Program-made: the position numbers and the translations under genes | Part shown: positions 19,838-33,028 of the stretch, one piece after another | How positions within the stretch are numbered: position 1 is the first letter of the stretch | Layout: every line of letters begins with the position of its first letter | The notes under the pieces: model-generated | Seen by the model: only the letters and a program-made list of their open reading frames with translations | What the model was told of the DNA's origin: nothing | The model's database searches: none | DNA from: Atherix ibis | Taxonomy: Eukaryota; Arthropoda; Insecta; Diptera; Athericidae | Assembly: GCA_958298945.1 (NCBI GenBank) | Contig: OY282607.1 | Location: forward strand, 77,616,868-77,680,867 | DNA length: 64,000 nt | Direction of reading: 5' to 3'

Positions 19838-20103
19838 TGTTGAAATTTGTTGAGCGCACTCATTGCGGTTTTTATTCCAGTTTGACACTTTGCGTGTCAT
19901 TTGCGTTAGTATGTGTGCGCTATGCTCGACTCGGGCATCGCGCTCAAATGTAAGAGTCTCTTTCACTTTCAGACGCCGAACAATAAACACGCTGATCTCA
20001 TTTTTATTAACTTTTGTATCAAAGTACCGGCATTATTTATTTCACTTATTCTACAGCGGAATTGGTCTATAACAATCTATACGACAGCCGATTATACTCA
20101 ACA
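19838..20103 (+). repeat. copia 3' LTR (copy C)
   Basis: 266 bp from TGTTGAAATTTG to CTCAACA, clearly diverged from the 5' LTR of the same copy (for example GGGCATCGCG for GGCCACCGTG, AGACGCCG for AGCAGCCG), so the insertion is not recent. AACTG follows directly. Confidence 0.88.
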
Positions 20104-20694
20104 AACTGTTAAATCATAATAGTCCATCATTATCCTAAATACATATGCTGATATTTTCAGCACACTAGTTGTTTTATTTCGGCTCTTTATTGAAATCATT
20201 TTTTATCCAAATATTTTTGTATCAATTATAAATTAAATCATATAATGCAAAATTCAGAAATATTTACTAGATTTTATTTGTCTATATACAAATGCATATA
20301 CATACTTAGTATTTTGAGTTTGGCCATACATATTATAAAAGTTACTTATTAAATTATAATGGGATAAAATTTTAAAAAATATTTAAATTATTTAATGTTG
20401 AAAACAAATTGAATAATTCTGAATTTTCTTAACTGAAGTTTTACATCGAAGGATTGTTTTAGTTTATAATTGTAATTATGTGTATATTTCGCTTTTGCAA
20501 TCCTTTCAAAGATTTTAATACGATATTTTGTAATCTAAAAGTATGCAATTCTAACAAAGTTTTATATCAAGTTTATAATAATATTAGCCCATTGCTGTAG
20601 CTTTAAACACATGTTAATATTCGAATATATCAGATCATGTTTTGTAACTAAATTAAATATTAAATTTTAATTTATATGTAAATAGATGGACCAT
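20104..20694. other. Intergenic DNA downstream of TAF1B
   Basis: AT-rich, no gene seen. It lies 3' to the minus-strand TAF1B gene and should hold its polyadenylation region. The border between copia DNA and host DNA is at 20103. Confidence 0.6.
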
Positions 20695-23197
20695 CTACCA
20701 TAGATTCTTATAAGTTTTTGTAATCATACAATCAGAGTGGTCTGCTCGAAAAACGTGAATATTTTTCATCTTATGTATAGGTTCTAACACATTTGCAAAT
20801 AGGTTTTCGATTATTAACAATTCTTGATAAAGATATTTATAGTCGGTTTCAATTATTTTGGCACAAGTTTTCAGTAGCCACATAAAAATGTGTGGCAATT
20901 TCACCTCTAATTCTTCGGTTTGTTTTTTGGTAATAAACTGAATATTTCCAAAAAGCACCCAATAATCAAAATTTGTTATACATAAATCAATGCTCTCTTT
21001 GTAGTTATGGGTAGTATAATCAATATTTTTATCGTTTTTCGAATTGATAAATATATTATTCTCTTCAGAATCTACGCATACAGTATTAGAATCTGATTCT
21101 ATATTAACATTGTTGTTTTTACAATATATGTGCTTGTTACATTTTGTATGGGTGTTTGATACACTAAACATTTTCTCAGGTATTTTTGTTGATAAATATT
21201 CAAACCAATCTCCTTCGGTTATGTTATGCTCTACTTTCTGTAAGCCTTGTGACTTAAATTCCCTCTGATTTTTCGATAAATTTATAACATATTCATTTAT
21301 TAAATCATTTGTGTTTATATTTAGTTTTTGTATTTCTAATTTTATTGAATTTTTATTCAAAATATATTGAAGCTTAGAAGGATTAGTATATGATTCTATG
21401 TCTAAAACCGTATGGTTGATTTCTAAGTATTCTGGAATTAATAGCTTATCTTTAATGTTATAATCTTGCATAATGTATTCAAAGTATAAACGATTTGGTG
21501 TTAAAGATGGTGGAAATTTCGACAATAGTATTTCAGATGTTTGCATTTCTTTTTGATTATTGTATATTTCTTCGAAAATATGCTGCATATTTTTTAAATT
21601 TTGTCGACTTTTATGTGATTTACCTTCAAATATATTCTCAGTGGAAAATTTCAACCGTTCAATAAATTCGTCAGAATTTTTTTGAGAAATACAGTGTTCA
21701 ATTACTACTTGCCTCATTTCTATAAAATTAACCCAATCTTCGAACACAAATAGTTTTTGTTCATTTCCGAGCTCTTTAAGTTTTGTATTAACAATTTTAG
21801 CTGATTCAGATATACGTTTTTCTCTATGTCCATCTAAACCAAAAAGCAGTTTTAGTACAAAAATTATATAAGCCATAGCCCTTCCTTCATAGAATGGAAT
21901 TCTGCCTTGATCAAATTTTATGTGCATTTGCGGTTTATAAAAATTTTGTAAACGGTCAACATAAAGAAATATATCCTTTGGTAAATTCAACTCATCTATG
22001 TAACGAGCAGATAGTTGACTTAAATTAGGTAATTTTAATTCCGATATTTTCAATAATCGGCACATTTTCAGTGCATTATTTCTTAAAGTATCATCGCAAT
22101 AATATGTTCTTCCATAATATTTTTTCATATTTATCAACTCAACACAATTTTCGGTTGCATTATCTGGAAAAAAATGTGAAATATTGGAACTAGATATGTG
22201 TCCTTCGCGTATAAATCGAATAATATCTGCCATTTGAATGTTATCACCAATTAAATTTAAGGCTATATATATTATTGTATAAAGAGTTAGACGCGTCATT
22301 ATTTCCCCTCTATATTTCTTTCCTAAATTTGTATGTAAATCGTGACATTTAAGTTGCAATTCAGTATCAATTTCATGTTTTTTTATATGTGATGAGGGCA
22401 TGTATTTCTTAAAATATTTCCTAGCAGTGCGTGAGAAATTCAAAGGTATAGCTCGATTTGAATTAGCTGAAGATGAATTTTGAGTACTGAAGCTCAAAAT
22501 TGTTGTAGACTGACTTTCCAACTGTGATTCCTGATAATCAGATTCTGCCAAATTTCGCTGTAAATCAGACATATTTAGATTGTCAACTTAAGATAAACTA
22601 TATTGAAAAAACAAATACCTTTCTGTGTCTCCATGTCAATAATTTGGATGAATGTTTTTTTATCTGATGATGATTGTATAGTATTTTTGCATCACTAATA
22701 AATATGTGCTTAGTTTATTAATATTATTTGTCGTTACATTTAATTGTCAATATTACCGTCTAGAATATGATACATCGAGTTTTGGCAGTTCTGGTTTAGA
22801 TTTTGAAAAAAATGCTATCTCCCTTATTCTAAGATATTTTGACCATAAATAAAGTACAGTTGACTTAAAATTGTCTTTTGCACCAAGTTCGCTTACTTCC
22901 TCAGAAAGACCTCTAAGTAGATAATTAAAGCACTCCCATGAAGTAAGTTCAACTACAACATTTCAAATGCATTATATGGAATTTATATGGTAAAAAACTG
23001 TTTCCTTATGTACCTTCATTGCTCGTCGTCTTGTTTATTTTGATGTGAGTGTATTTCGTTGCGTCGGCATAATTCTCAAATATTTCAACTTCGCGAACAT
23101 TTTGGGATTGGACCCCACATTCATCGCAATAGTAAAATCCTTCCTTCACAGTAAATTTTCTTTCACCACATACTTCGCATTGAACATTACTTTCCAT
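20695..23197 (-). CDS. TAF1B: TAF1B/Rrn7-family subunit of the RNA polymerase I factor SL1
   Basis: TAF1B belongs to the TBP-containing complex that places RNA polymerase I on rDNA promoters in the nucleolus, and is related to TFIIB. Exons on the minus strand are 23197-23014, 22952-22757, 22694-22619 and 22557-20695. All junctions are GT-AG and in phase, giving 772 residues. The start ATG is followed by an Rrn7-type zinc ribbon: CEVC at 7-10 and CDEC at 24-27. The cyclin-like region is recognisable from YIALNLIGDNIQMADIIRFI and REGHI. Later come an Asn-rich acidic stretch and a basic helical C-terminus. The protein is diverged, as is usual for this family. An extra in-frame TTG lies upstream at 23224. 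It is divergent to tws. Confidence 0.85.
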
Positions 23198-23963
23198 ACT
23201 TTTAATAACAATAAAGTCCTTCAATTCACTATTGCCAACTTACAAAACATTTATAACCTCAAATAAATGCCACTATGCTCTTCTTCTTCTTCATATTTAA
23301 ACAACTCATAAGATTTATATAAAATATAAAACTCTAGTATGGATTGTTGACCTATACAAATAAACTACTCAACATATTCGCAAATTAAATTTAGTGTAAA
23401 TATTTTTGTTTACAAATTAAATAAATAATTCATATTATTTGAACAATTGAAATAATAATTTGAAAAAACCAAATTTTATTGTAAGTATTATTTTTAAAAA
23501 TATAATTTTAGTTATATCAAAAAAATAAATGGGTGAATGCGTACTTTTTGTAGGATTAAATTGATTGTGAATCGAAACTAGATGGAGATAGTTTCGCCAC
23601 ACACATTACTAAAACAACGCATACATCTGTGCGCAATGTCAAAAATGCGCTAATTGTACAGTATGTACGCGAAATAAGAGAACCACCGCCATCGTATGTT
23701 TGATATAGTGTGTGTTTTCTGTGCGAATAGGTTTTGTGTGAAATGTTTGGGAGTTCAAGTTGCAAACATAATATCAGTATCGAAATCGGTAAAATTCGCG
23801 CTTATAATTAAATGTTTGCGAGTAAATATATGTAGAATAACAAGATATTCGAGAAAATAGAGTTTCTGGGTTGATCATAACAAAACCCCACGGGTATTTC
23901 GTCGTCGAATGTTTGTCTTATGAGGAGCGCGTTTTATTGCGGTGTGCGAACTGTTAATTTGAC
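23198..23963. promoter_or_regulatory. Shared 5' region of TAF1B and tws
   Basis: 766 bp between the two divergent start codons. It should contain both promoters and 5' leaders. The tws half (about 23560-23960) is richer in G+C than its surroundings, as expected for an untranslated first exon. No clear TATA box was identified. Confidence 0.55.
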
Positions 23964-26900
23964 ATGGCCGGTAAGTTGTTTGACGGTGCAGTCGAAAGGA
24001 TAAATTTTATTGAGCAGCATAAGGAATCGTTTTAAACATATTCAAAAGTTTTATGCTAGATCTGTAACGACGTTGATTAAAATTAATTTGAGAATAATGA
24101 CTAGAGTGCGTGTGAAATTTAACCTTTCAAATATTCAAGGAAATTATTCGCGTACGCATACATATTTATAACATATGCATACGAACTAGAGATTATATTC
24201 ACACTATTTTATACAAATCATCCATCCAATGGCTTTCTTAACGAAGCCAATTTATTAATTTTATAATATTTAATCTGATGTAACTTGGAATCTAGTTCCA
24301 TTATGTGAAAATATTTTTCATTATGAAAAATTTCAATATACTCGAAAATAAATGCTAAATTAATTTGCGAACTCGTCTTATTCTATTTGTAGTGTGCGAA
24401 TGTAGTACGTCAATATTACAAAGTACTAGAAAATTAGAGAATTTACTTGCTTTCCAAGGAAAAATGAAAGCTAAAATAATCATATGTGGAGAAGAATTTC
24501 AAAAGCACATCTAAAAATGACCCACTTACAATCGACCTTATGTATTCTTACTTAAAGTATTGCTAAAGTAGTATTCTTAAAAAAATTACTTTTTTCGTTA
24601 TTAGTTTTCATTTAAAGGAATGATTGCGATATATGCAAATTGCCCTTGGAATTAGTGTGGCATAAAAATTCATAGGTATTATTTCTATATATATATATAC
24701 GTAAAAATTCTTAAAATATAACATTTGTTTTATCCATATATAAATATATATATATATATATTTATTTAAAGCAAGTGGAATTTGACGTTTCTTTTGTCAA
24801 ATGATGCAACTGGGACTGGTGCTCCTCCTAAGCCTGGTACTGCTGTTACAAACACGTGATGAATGATTTTCTTTTAGTGCTCACAATAATTCTTCACAAT
24901 GAAATAAACATTCAATTTGTGAATTACCCTATTCGTAATTTAGTGAAGTTTTTTTTAAATAAAAGGCAAATTATGTTACTAAAATTATTTGACGAAATCG
25001 TCAATTAGAAATTTTTTCCACATTTTGTAAGCATAAAAGTAAACAATGCTATTTTGATATTGAAAAAAAATATTTTAAATAGAAAACATTTAAATATTTT
25101 TCGATATTCCTATATAAAGAATTAATTAAAATTTTCATATATGTTTCTATTGAAACAGTAATGTAATGTTTGAATGCTACATATTAAAAGATGGTATACA
25201 TAGGTAATTAATATTATATATAAAAGCTCTCTGTTTTCCTCCCTATTATCTAAATATTTACATATATTTGAAATTGGAAATATAAATTTTACAAAGAATA
25301 TAACTTCCTTTTTATGAGCCGATAGTATAAATATTTTATATATATAAATAGTTTTGCATTTAAATTACGTAAATAAATTTTTCAATAAATTTACGTTTTT
25401 TTTAACAAAATATTTGTATGGTTTAAGGTACTCGTAATGGGGAAACATCATGGTGCTTCTCACAAATTAAGGGAGCTCTAGATGATGATGTTACATACGC
25501 TGATATCATATCCTGCGTAGAATTCAATCACGATGGTGAACTACTTGCAACTGGTGATAAGGGTGGACGTGTTGTAATATTTCAAGTAAATTATTTGATT
25601 TGATTGATAATTAGTTAAATATGAAATGTACATTGTATGTCATTTTATTGTACTTAGCGAGATCCATCATCAAAGACATCCATTCCAAAACGTGGTGAAT
25701 ACAATGTGTACTCTACATTTCAGTCGCATGAACCGGAATTTGATTATTTGAAATCATTAGAAATAGAAGAAAAAATTAATAAAATCCGATGGCTCCGAAG
25801 GAAAAATCAGTCGCACTTTCTGTTGTCCACAAATGATAAGACTATAAAATTATGGAAAGTATCTGAAAGAGATAAGACATTTGAAGGATATAACACGAAA
25901 GAAGAGAATGGCATTGCTAGGGATCCAGGCGCAATTACATCCTTAAGAGTTCCTTCGATAAAACCCATAGCGCTAATGGTAGAAGCATCGCCAAGGCGCA
26001 TTTTCGCGAATGCCCACACGTATCATATTAATTCAATATCTGTTAATTCTGACCAAGAGACATACCTCTCCGCCGACGATTTACGAATTAACTTGTGGAA
26101 TTTAGAAATAACTGATCAAAGTTTTAATATTGTTGATATAAAGCCAACAAATATGGAAGAATTAACGGAGGTTATTACCGCCGCTGAATTTCATCCTACT
26201 GAATGTAATTTATTTGTATACTCAAGTAGTAAGGGCACAATACGCTTATGTGATATGAGGTCGGCTGCACTATGCGATAGACATGCTAAACAATTTGAGG
26301 AGCCAGAAAATCCAACGAATAGAAGTTTTTTCAGTGAAATAATTAGCTCTATTAGCGATGTTAAATTAAGTAATTCCGGTCGTTATATGATTTCTAGAGA
26401 TTATCTGAGCATTAAGATTTGGGATCTACACATGGAAACTAAACCAATTGAGACATACCTGGTAAGCAATTTTCTGCAATATTTACATGATATTGCTAAC
26501 AATTATGATTACATATTCTTGACTATGCTCAAACTACATTACTTTGGATGCATATTGGGAAGTTGCAATAGCAATTTTCTATCTTTACATTTTGTACATA
26601 TGTATCCTGTTCAGTTGATATATTTTTCGGATGTGAATATACATCTTAATGACATTCTATGAAACTCAAATTTTATATTAAGTTTCATAGAATGGCATTT
26701 ATTAAAAATAATAATGTATCAAATATCGTTTTTTTATTTTCAATAAATAGAAATATTAAGGTTGCAGACCTACAATTTTAACCTAGACACTAGTTTAGAA
26801 TATTTTAATGGAGTGTACCTTTCAAAATTCATTCTGTTTTTTAATATCAATTTGGTTCAATCTAAAATAAACATTTTTAAAACATTCAATTTTTGTACAT

Positions 26901-27443
26901 TATTATAAATAGCTTTAATATGTATATAAAATTCACACTTTGAATAAACAATTTTAACATTCTCAATACAAATTAAATATAAATTTCGAATGTGATTTGT
27001 TTGTTTTCTTATATGAATTTATTTTATATTATATTGATTAATTTACTTTCTATATATTTATTTAAATTTAACAGGTTCATGAGTATTTGAGAGCAAAACT
27101 TTGTTCATTGTATGAAAACGATTGCATTTTCGATAAATTCGAATGCTGCTGGAACGGAAATGATACGGCAATAATGACTGGAAGTTACAACAATTTCTTT
27201 CGTGTGTTTGATCGTAATACGAAAAAGGAAGTAACTCTAGAGGCTTCAAGGGATATTATTAAGCCGAAAACATTATTGAAACCTCGAAAAGTGTGTACAG
27301 GAGGCAAACGAAAGAAAGACGAGATTAGCGTTGATTGTCTCGATTTTAATAAGAAAATTTTACACACGGCCTGGCATCCATTAGAAAATATAATTGCTGT
27401 TGCAGCTACTAATAATTTATTTATATTTCAAGATAAATTTTAG
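23964..27443 (+). CDS. tws: PP2A regulatory subunit B55 (Twins)
   Basis: The B55 subunit is a seven-bladed WD40 propeller that binds the PP2A scaffold and chooses substrates, among them mitotic CDK targets. Exons 23964-23970, 25428-25585, 25658-26461 and 27075-27443 join in phase to 445 residues, the usual length of the short isoform. The first exon codes only MA plus one base. Signature segments are near-identical to other B55 proteins: [20 protein letters not shown], the long [20 protein letters not shown] stretch, [53 protein letters not shown] and the C-terminus [21 protein letters not shown] hydrophobic alternative first exon is possible at 24801. Confidence 0.95.
23971..25427 (+). other. 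First intron of tws
   Basis: 1457 bp, GTAAGT donor and TTTAAG acceptor. It is AT-rich with TA microsatellites at about 24691-24701 and 24748-24762. One GC-rich 75-bp island (24780-24860) with an ATG and a donor-like GTGATG stands out. Confidence 0.8.
26653..26694. repeat. Perfect 14-bp hairpin in tws intron 3
   Basis: CATTCTATGAAACT at 26653-26666 is followed, after a 14-base loop, by its exact reverse complement at 26681-26694. It lies about 190 bp after the donor of the 613-bp intron (26462-27074). Confidence 0.85.
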
Positions 27444-30400
27444 CTAAGAGTGTTGTTAATTTTATAATTACTATTACATTTAGTTCTATAGATATATATA
27501 TATATATAAAAAGAAACCACTCTATCTTTGAAATTAATAATTTTCTCTTTTATGTTTTAAATGTCATTATTTAAACAATTTTTGTTTTTAATTTTATCAA
27601 CAAAAAATGGTTAAAAATATTGAGAATTAATAAATAAAGCATAAAAAATTAAAAAAAAAAACTAAAAATAATGACTATAATGCTTAATCAGAGAGGAAAA
27701 TTGGATTAGTTATGGTTAAATTAACGAACAGAAAAACGCAAGTTTAGTCATGAATCAAGTAGTAACTGACATGAGTTTCAAAAAAATAAAATATATATTT
27801 ATAGATCTGTATGCATATAAAGAGGGGACAAACAATATGTTTAATTACAGAAAATTATAACACAAGGTATAAAACATTTTTTTAAGATTAAGAATATATT
27901 GGAAAATAATGAAGAACAAAAATACTATAATGAGGTAACAAAACTATACTAATTGATATAAAAAAAAATTTTAATTAAAAAATTTATAATTGGAAAAAAA
28001 AAATAGAGAATAAAAATTTAATTCACAATGAAAAGTTAAACAATATCATGAAAATATAATTCGTTCTTAATTACAAGGCAAGCAAAAAAAATGTCCGTAG
28101 AAGTTTGCGTTTTATTTTCTCATCGTTTATATTTTAATATCATCAACAATCTTTTAATAAAAAATAATTTTTCTTTTTGTTTTATTATTTGTATCGTAAA
28201 ATATTAGTAAAAAATATTATCGAAATAACCTGATTTATGAAAATACACAAATGGACAAATTTAAACAATTATTGTAGAAATTTAATTTTGAAATATTTTC
28301 TTAGCACAATTTAAAAAAAAAAACAATTTTATTTAAAAAAATAATAAAAAATTTTAATTTAGTTTTGTTTTCTTATAAATAAGTAATGTTTTGATTAGAA
28401 ATCAAATAAATTAAAACGTTAATAAAGGTTTAAAAAAAACTAGTAATTAATGGATATTGCCACGTAATTGCCTTGCTCTAAATTATTCTTTCGCCATAAT
28501 TCTTTGGTTTTTACATCGGAAAATTCTATTTTAATTTTTTTTAAAAAGAATAAGTACATTTAGTATTTGTGGCAATTTTTTTTGAAATTTTAATTTAAAG
28601 CTATGTTTTTTGAACTATAAATACATAAGAAATTATATATGTATGTGGCTTGATATATTATTCGACTTCGAGCAAATGTTTTCAGAAAAGCAATTTGCTG
28701 CTTATGATAAATAATTTTTGAATTATAATTAAAAAAAATTAAATCGGAATTTATCGGATTTATTAAAGAAATATTATCGCGAGTATAAATATAAAACTTA
28801 TTTTTTTCAAATGAAATTATTTTATTTTTATATTTTAGTCCTATACAAACTGATAAGGTTTCCTAAAATATAAGTGGTCTAATAGCTATCAGTTAATTTT
28901 TTTCTAAATCTTTCTTTAATATTTTAGATAGATTAAAATGGTTTAAGACCTAAAAATAATTATGTTTTTTTATAAGTAATGAATTAGTCGAATGATTTTA
29001 CAATAATTTATTTTATATTAATAATTATGCTTGTCACAAATGCTTTTTCTAATACAAACGTGTCCATATGTTACATTTTATAAATCATGGTTTAGATAAT
29101 ATCAAATTTTTAATAAGGGTATAATAATATTGAATAAAAATATCACAAAAAAAAACATTTAAATATGTAATGTAGAGAATGTTGTCCAAAGACGAGTGAA
29201 GATAAAAGTATTTTTACATGAACACAGCCATATACTTATAAAATTTAATCAAATACACACTTTTTGTTTAAACCTTGTTTATGCTTAAGAAAATAATATA
29301 AATTGGTTATGATTTTTAATGAATTTGTATTGTTGATTGTATAGAATTATAACCAACAATATTACAAAATTAATAATATTATTTAAGTAGAACAAAAATT
29401 TTGCCTTTCGATTTTGTAAGCCTTTCGATTGGTCATACACTATGTACGAGAATCTTTAAATTTTTCCAGTAATTTTAAAACATTTATTTATTAAACTTTT
29501 TTAGAATAAAATGTTTATTTGTATTTAACAATTTCCGGACGAATGAATTAATTTTGTAGCTCTAAATGTTGAAGAAATTATAAATCACCAATTTTGTAAT
29601 GGAAGTCTCAAAAATATTTTTTTAGCTCCTAAAATGGTTCTGATAGAAAACTAGATTTGGTGGCTTGTATATTTCCATGAAAATTTTGAAAACTTAAATA
29701 TGTTGAAATATTTATTAAGGAATTCTCCAAGAACATCTTATACGTTGGCAAATTATTTTAATCGTTAAGGTGATTTAAAAGAGTTTTAAAATATTTAAAT
29801 AATAGTTTCAAATTTAATTAAATATCGATACTTTTTATATAAAAGTCTTAAACAAACTCATTTAAGTCTAGTAAATCAATATGATTTGGTCAGAAAAAAA
29901 TAATTTATATTATACGGACAAATTTACGGTAAATATTCAAAAAGAAAAATTCCACGTTAATCAAATGAAATTATTATTGAAATCTTGAGCTATAAATTTG
30001 TCATAGCTACCTAGAAAAAATGTTGAAAAAATTTTCATGCATGAATCCAAATGTAAAAAAAATATATTTTAACTTTAGTTAAATTTCTGTAATAAGTTGT
30101 TTTCATCAATGAAACTTTCATTGAATAAATTAATGATTTTTCAGAAATGACCTCTATTTTTTCTATATTTCATAGTTAATTTTATATATGCAATTAAAAA
30201 CTTTATGATTGAATTATTAAATTACTGTCAAAAATATAATAAACATATTTTAGGTCATTATAATACTTAAAAAAAATAGATTTCAACAGTTCGCCTTTTT
30301 TGTTAGAAGTTACATTTAATTATAAAATCATAATCTAGGTATATGTATTAAAAAAACTCATATTCCAGGTTGGCTTCAAATTTGTCCAGTGCAACATTTG

Positions 30401-32088
30401 CAAATTTTTAGATACTAACAATAATTCAACACCTCAAAATATCAGGTATATCTCCACTTAAATCGACTTCGAAATTTAAAAATAGTTTGATATTATTTAC
30501 AATAATAATATTTTATGTTAGATCAATATACATTTGCTTATAATCATATAATAATTTAGTTATTCACACTACAAAATAAAAAAAATGTTTGTCTTCTAAT
30601 TTCTCGGCCTTAAAGTTGTAGCTTTAATTTCCCATTGTTAAAAAAAACAATTACAGAACATCATTTTCTGATCTAATAACTTGTAGTATTTAAATATTAT
30701 GAACATGTAAAATCCAGCCAAATTGGACAAATTTCAACATTATGAAGTAATCCGAAATCCTTCATTAAATATTAATTTTCAATTCAATATTAAAGATTTT
30801 CAAGTAAGTTATCTAATAAATACGTAAATGAACAAGATAATTTGAATTTATGTTTTATTTTCCTTAAAATAAAAAAATTGCCAATTGTAAAATTCTCACC
30901 ACTCCTTTTTTTAATTTGGGTTTGATGTACAAGAATCGATGAAATATTAAGATACTAATTATTTACTTGCGATTATTATCTTTTCGTATTAATTGCTTTT
31001 TGTTGTAATTTCTACTTTTATTAATTTGAAGAATAATTAAGTCTTCCAAAATAATTTAAAAAAAAACTAAAAATAACTGGATTCGATAAAAATAAATTCA
31101 AATAAAGGGTTTTTGAATAGAAAATGCTACAGATCCCGAACATGAATCTTTTTGGCGGATATAAATTAAATACGAAATAACTGAAATACATGAGCATATA
31201 AACGTTTATGATTATGGTGAGATCATGTTTTATTAGTTGTTGTTATAAAAAATTGTTCAAACTATGTATTTTTATTTATTCAAATTTAATTCATTGAAAA
31301 AATTTTGTTTCAATTTCTAACCAACAAAAACGATAATGTAAACAATACACAGGAGTGAAATGAAAACTAAAAAGATATTAAAATGAAAATAAACTAGAAC
31401 TAAATACAAAAAGAAATGGAAAAAAACATAAACGAATTGCAAGTATGCTGCTGCGAATGTATAGCTTTTTCAAATTAAATAAAAAAATAAAGATTTTTTT
31501 ACGTAAAAATAGATGAAAGTTATATCTTTATTAAATAAGGGAAAAGTGCTTAAAATGTAACTAAAGAAAAGTAATAAAAAGAATGAACACAAACTAAAAT
31601 AAAATCGTTGAGAAGTAATGATCATTAACGGAAATTCAATAAAAGAAAATTATTTTATTTTATTTCTTTTTAAAATTTATTAATTTTTATATAAGTTTAT
31701 TACTTTTGTCATTCCATTATATGAAAAAAAAAACGGAGTAAAAATTCTTTATTTTGGACAAAAACATGACATTAGTGCATTTTCTTAGTAACAATTTGTA
31801 CAACAAAATTTTTTAAAACTCTCTGCTGCTAAATTTTCTTTCCTAAAGTTATGGCTTATTATTGACTGCAAGCAACTATTTTCCGCAATTGATGCGACAT
31901 GAGTGTGTGTTTTATTGCATAATAACAGGATATTCCGAGATATTAAGCTATAATAGTTTTTGTTTAAAATTAATTGCATTATTGAGGGTGTTTTGATGAC
32001 TTGTGCCACATCATTTGACTCTTTTCAAAATGAAGATTAAATATGACAATAAAGATGTGTACATTTATTTTTTAAGCATATCGAGCTA
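27444..32088. other. Gene-poor AT-rich intergenic DNA
   Basis: 4.6 kb after the tws stop. The first few hundred bases should be the tws 3' UTR; several AATAAA signals occur, for example near 27632. I see no reading frame with coding character, no terminal repeats and no structured RNA. Poly(A)/poly(T) runs are frequent. Confidence 0.6.
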
Positions 32089-32090
32089 TA

Positions 32091-33028
32091 CGATCTCTGT
32101 TCAAAAAGTATCGCGAATTTTGTGTTTTTTTTTCAAAAATTATTTATTCATGAATATATATTTTGTCCCCTTCAAAGTAATCGCCGCCAAATATTATACA
32201 CTTCTGCCAACGTTTTTTTTCAATCCTCGAAGCACTTCAAAAAATCATTTTTTGTGATCTTGTTCAGCTCCTCCTTCGATGCCGTGTTTATATCCTCAAT
32301 CGTCGTCCTTTCATGGGGCGCTTCAGTTTCGGGAACAGGAACAAGTCACAGGGGGCCATATCTGGGGAATACGGTGGCTGCGGCATTATTGTTTTTCGCT
32401 AAAAATTCGCGCACAAGCAACGATGCGTGAGCAGGGGCGTTATCATGGTGCAAAAGCCAATTTTGGTTCTTCCACAAATCCGGGCGTTTGTGGCGGATTG
32501 CTTCACGCGACTTGCGCATAACTTGCAGGTAATATTCCTTATTAACCGTTCTACCCTGTGGCAAGAACTCATGATGCACCACGCCCCTGCAATCGAAGAA
32601 AACTAAACAAAACCTTCACATTCGACCGAGCTTGGCGCGCTTTTTTTGGTCTTGGTTCGTGCGGCAGCTTCCATTGGGATGATTGAGCTTTGGTTTCCAC
32701 GTCATAACCATAAACCCATGATTCGTCACCAGTTATGACCCTCTGGAGCAAATTTGGGTCGTCGCGGACAGAGTCCAACAACTCCTTAGTATTAATGTTA
32801 ATGTGATGCTGTTTTTGGTCGAAAATGGGCAAAAATCGAATACGAGCCAAAACAAGTGCAAGCAAAGCAGCTGTCAAAAATTAACTGAACATTCAAAATG
32901 GCCGAACTTGTCGTCATAAGAGTGAGACATGAGTACCAAGATAACGCCACAAAAAATCGAAAATCGAATATACGTAACCCGCGGAAATTCAAAACTCGCG
33001 ATTCGCGATACTTTTTGAACAGACCTCG
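32091..33028 (-). mobile_element. Deleted mariner (Mos1/SETMAR-type, DD34D) transposon
   Basis: Terminal inverted repeats are about 28 bp: left CGATCTCTGTTCAAAAAGTA, right (reverse complement) CGAGGTCTGTTCAAAAAGTA, both continuing TCGCGAAT. TA dinucleotides flank both ends (32089-32090 and 33029-33030), the mariner target duplication. At 938 bp it is short for a mariner of about 1.3 kb; the helix-turn-helix end of the transposase is gone. Confidence 0.93.
32160..32877 (-). pseudogene. Mariner transposase remnant
   Basis: Catalytic pieces: LLDSVRDDPNLLQRVITGDE with SWVYGYDVETKAQSSQW (first Asp), HHEFLPQGRTVNKEYYLQVM, and WLLHHDNAPAHASLLV (second Asp). After a frameshift PQPPYSPDMAPCDLFLFPKL holds the third Asp. 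Further shifts break KRPMKGRR from EELNKITKNDFLKCFED. It cannot make an active enzyme. Confidence 0.9.

Larger units (their letters stand above)
17463..20103 (+). mobile_element. Ty1/copia-type retrotransposon, copy C (both LTRs, internal deletions)
   Basis: The only local copy with two LTRs: 17463-17723 (its last bases deleted) and 19838-20103. Leader, gag and primer site are missing; the LTR joins pol directly at 17723. Further deletions remove the end of integrase and the RT catalytic core, but RNase H is intact to a stop at 19744. AACTG right of the 3' LTR matches the AACTG left of copy B and, with one change, AATTG left of this copy. Confidence 0.9.

Noticed and set aside
22604..22663. 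Shorter TAF1B exon beginning at the CAG next to 22663
   Set aside because: Joining there makes a stop directly (CGA TAA). The acceptor at 22695 keeps the frame open and was used.
24690..24770. TA-rich repeats suspected as ordered array
   Set aside because: Ordinary dinucleotide microsatellites; no spacers or repeats like a CRISPR, which is not expected in a fly.
24780..24855. Alternative reading of the tws intron island as [19 protein letters not shown]
   Set aside because: It looks coding, but with the donor GTGATG the phase would give a stop in exon 2; only the Leu-rich frame fits.
31785..32009. Minus-strand open frame of 74 codons before the mariner
   Set aside because: Its first codon is GTG, the first ATG leaves about 64 residues, and composition is not protein-like enough; no splice partners or motif seen.
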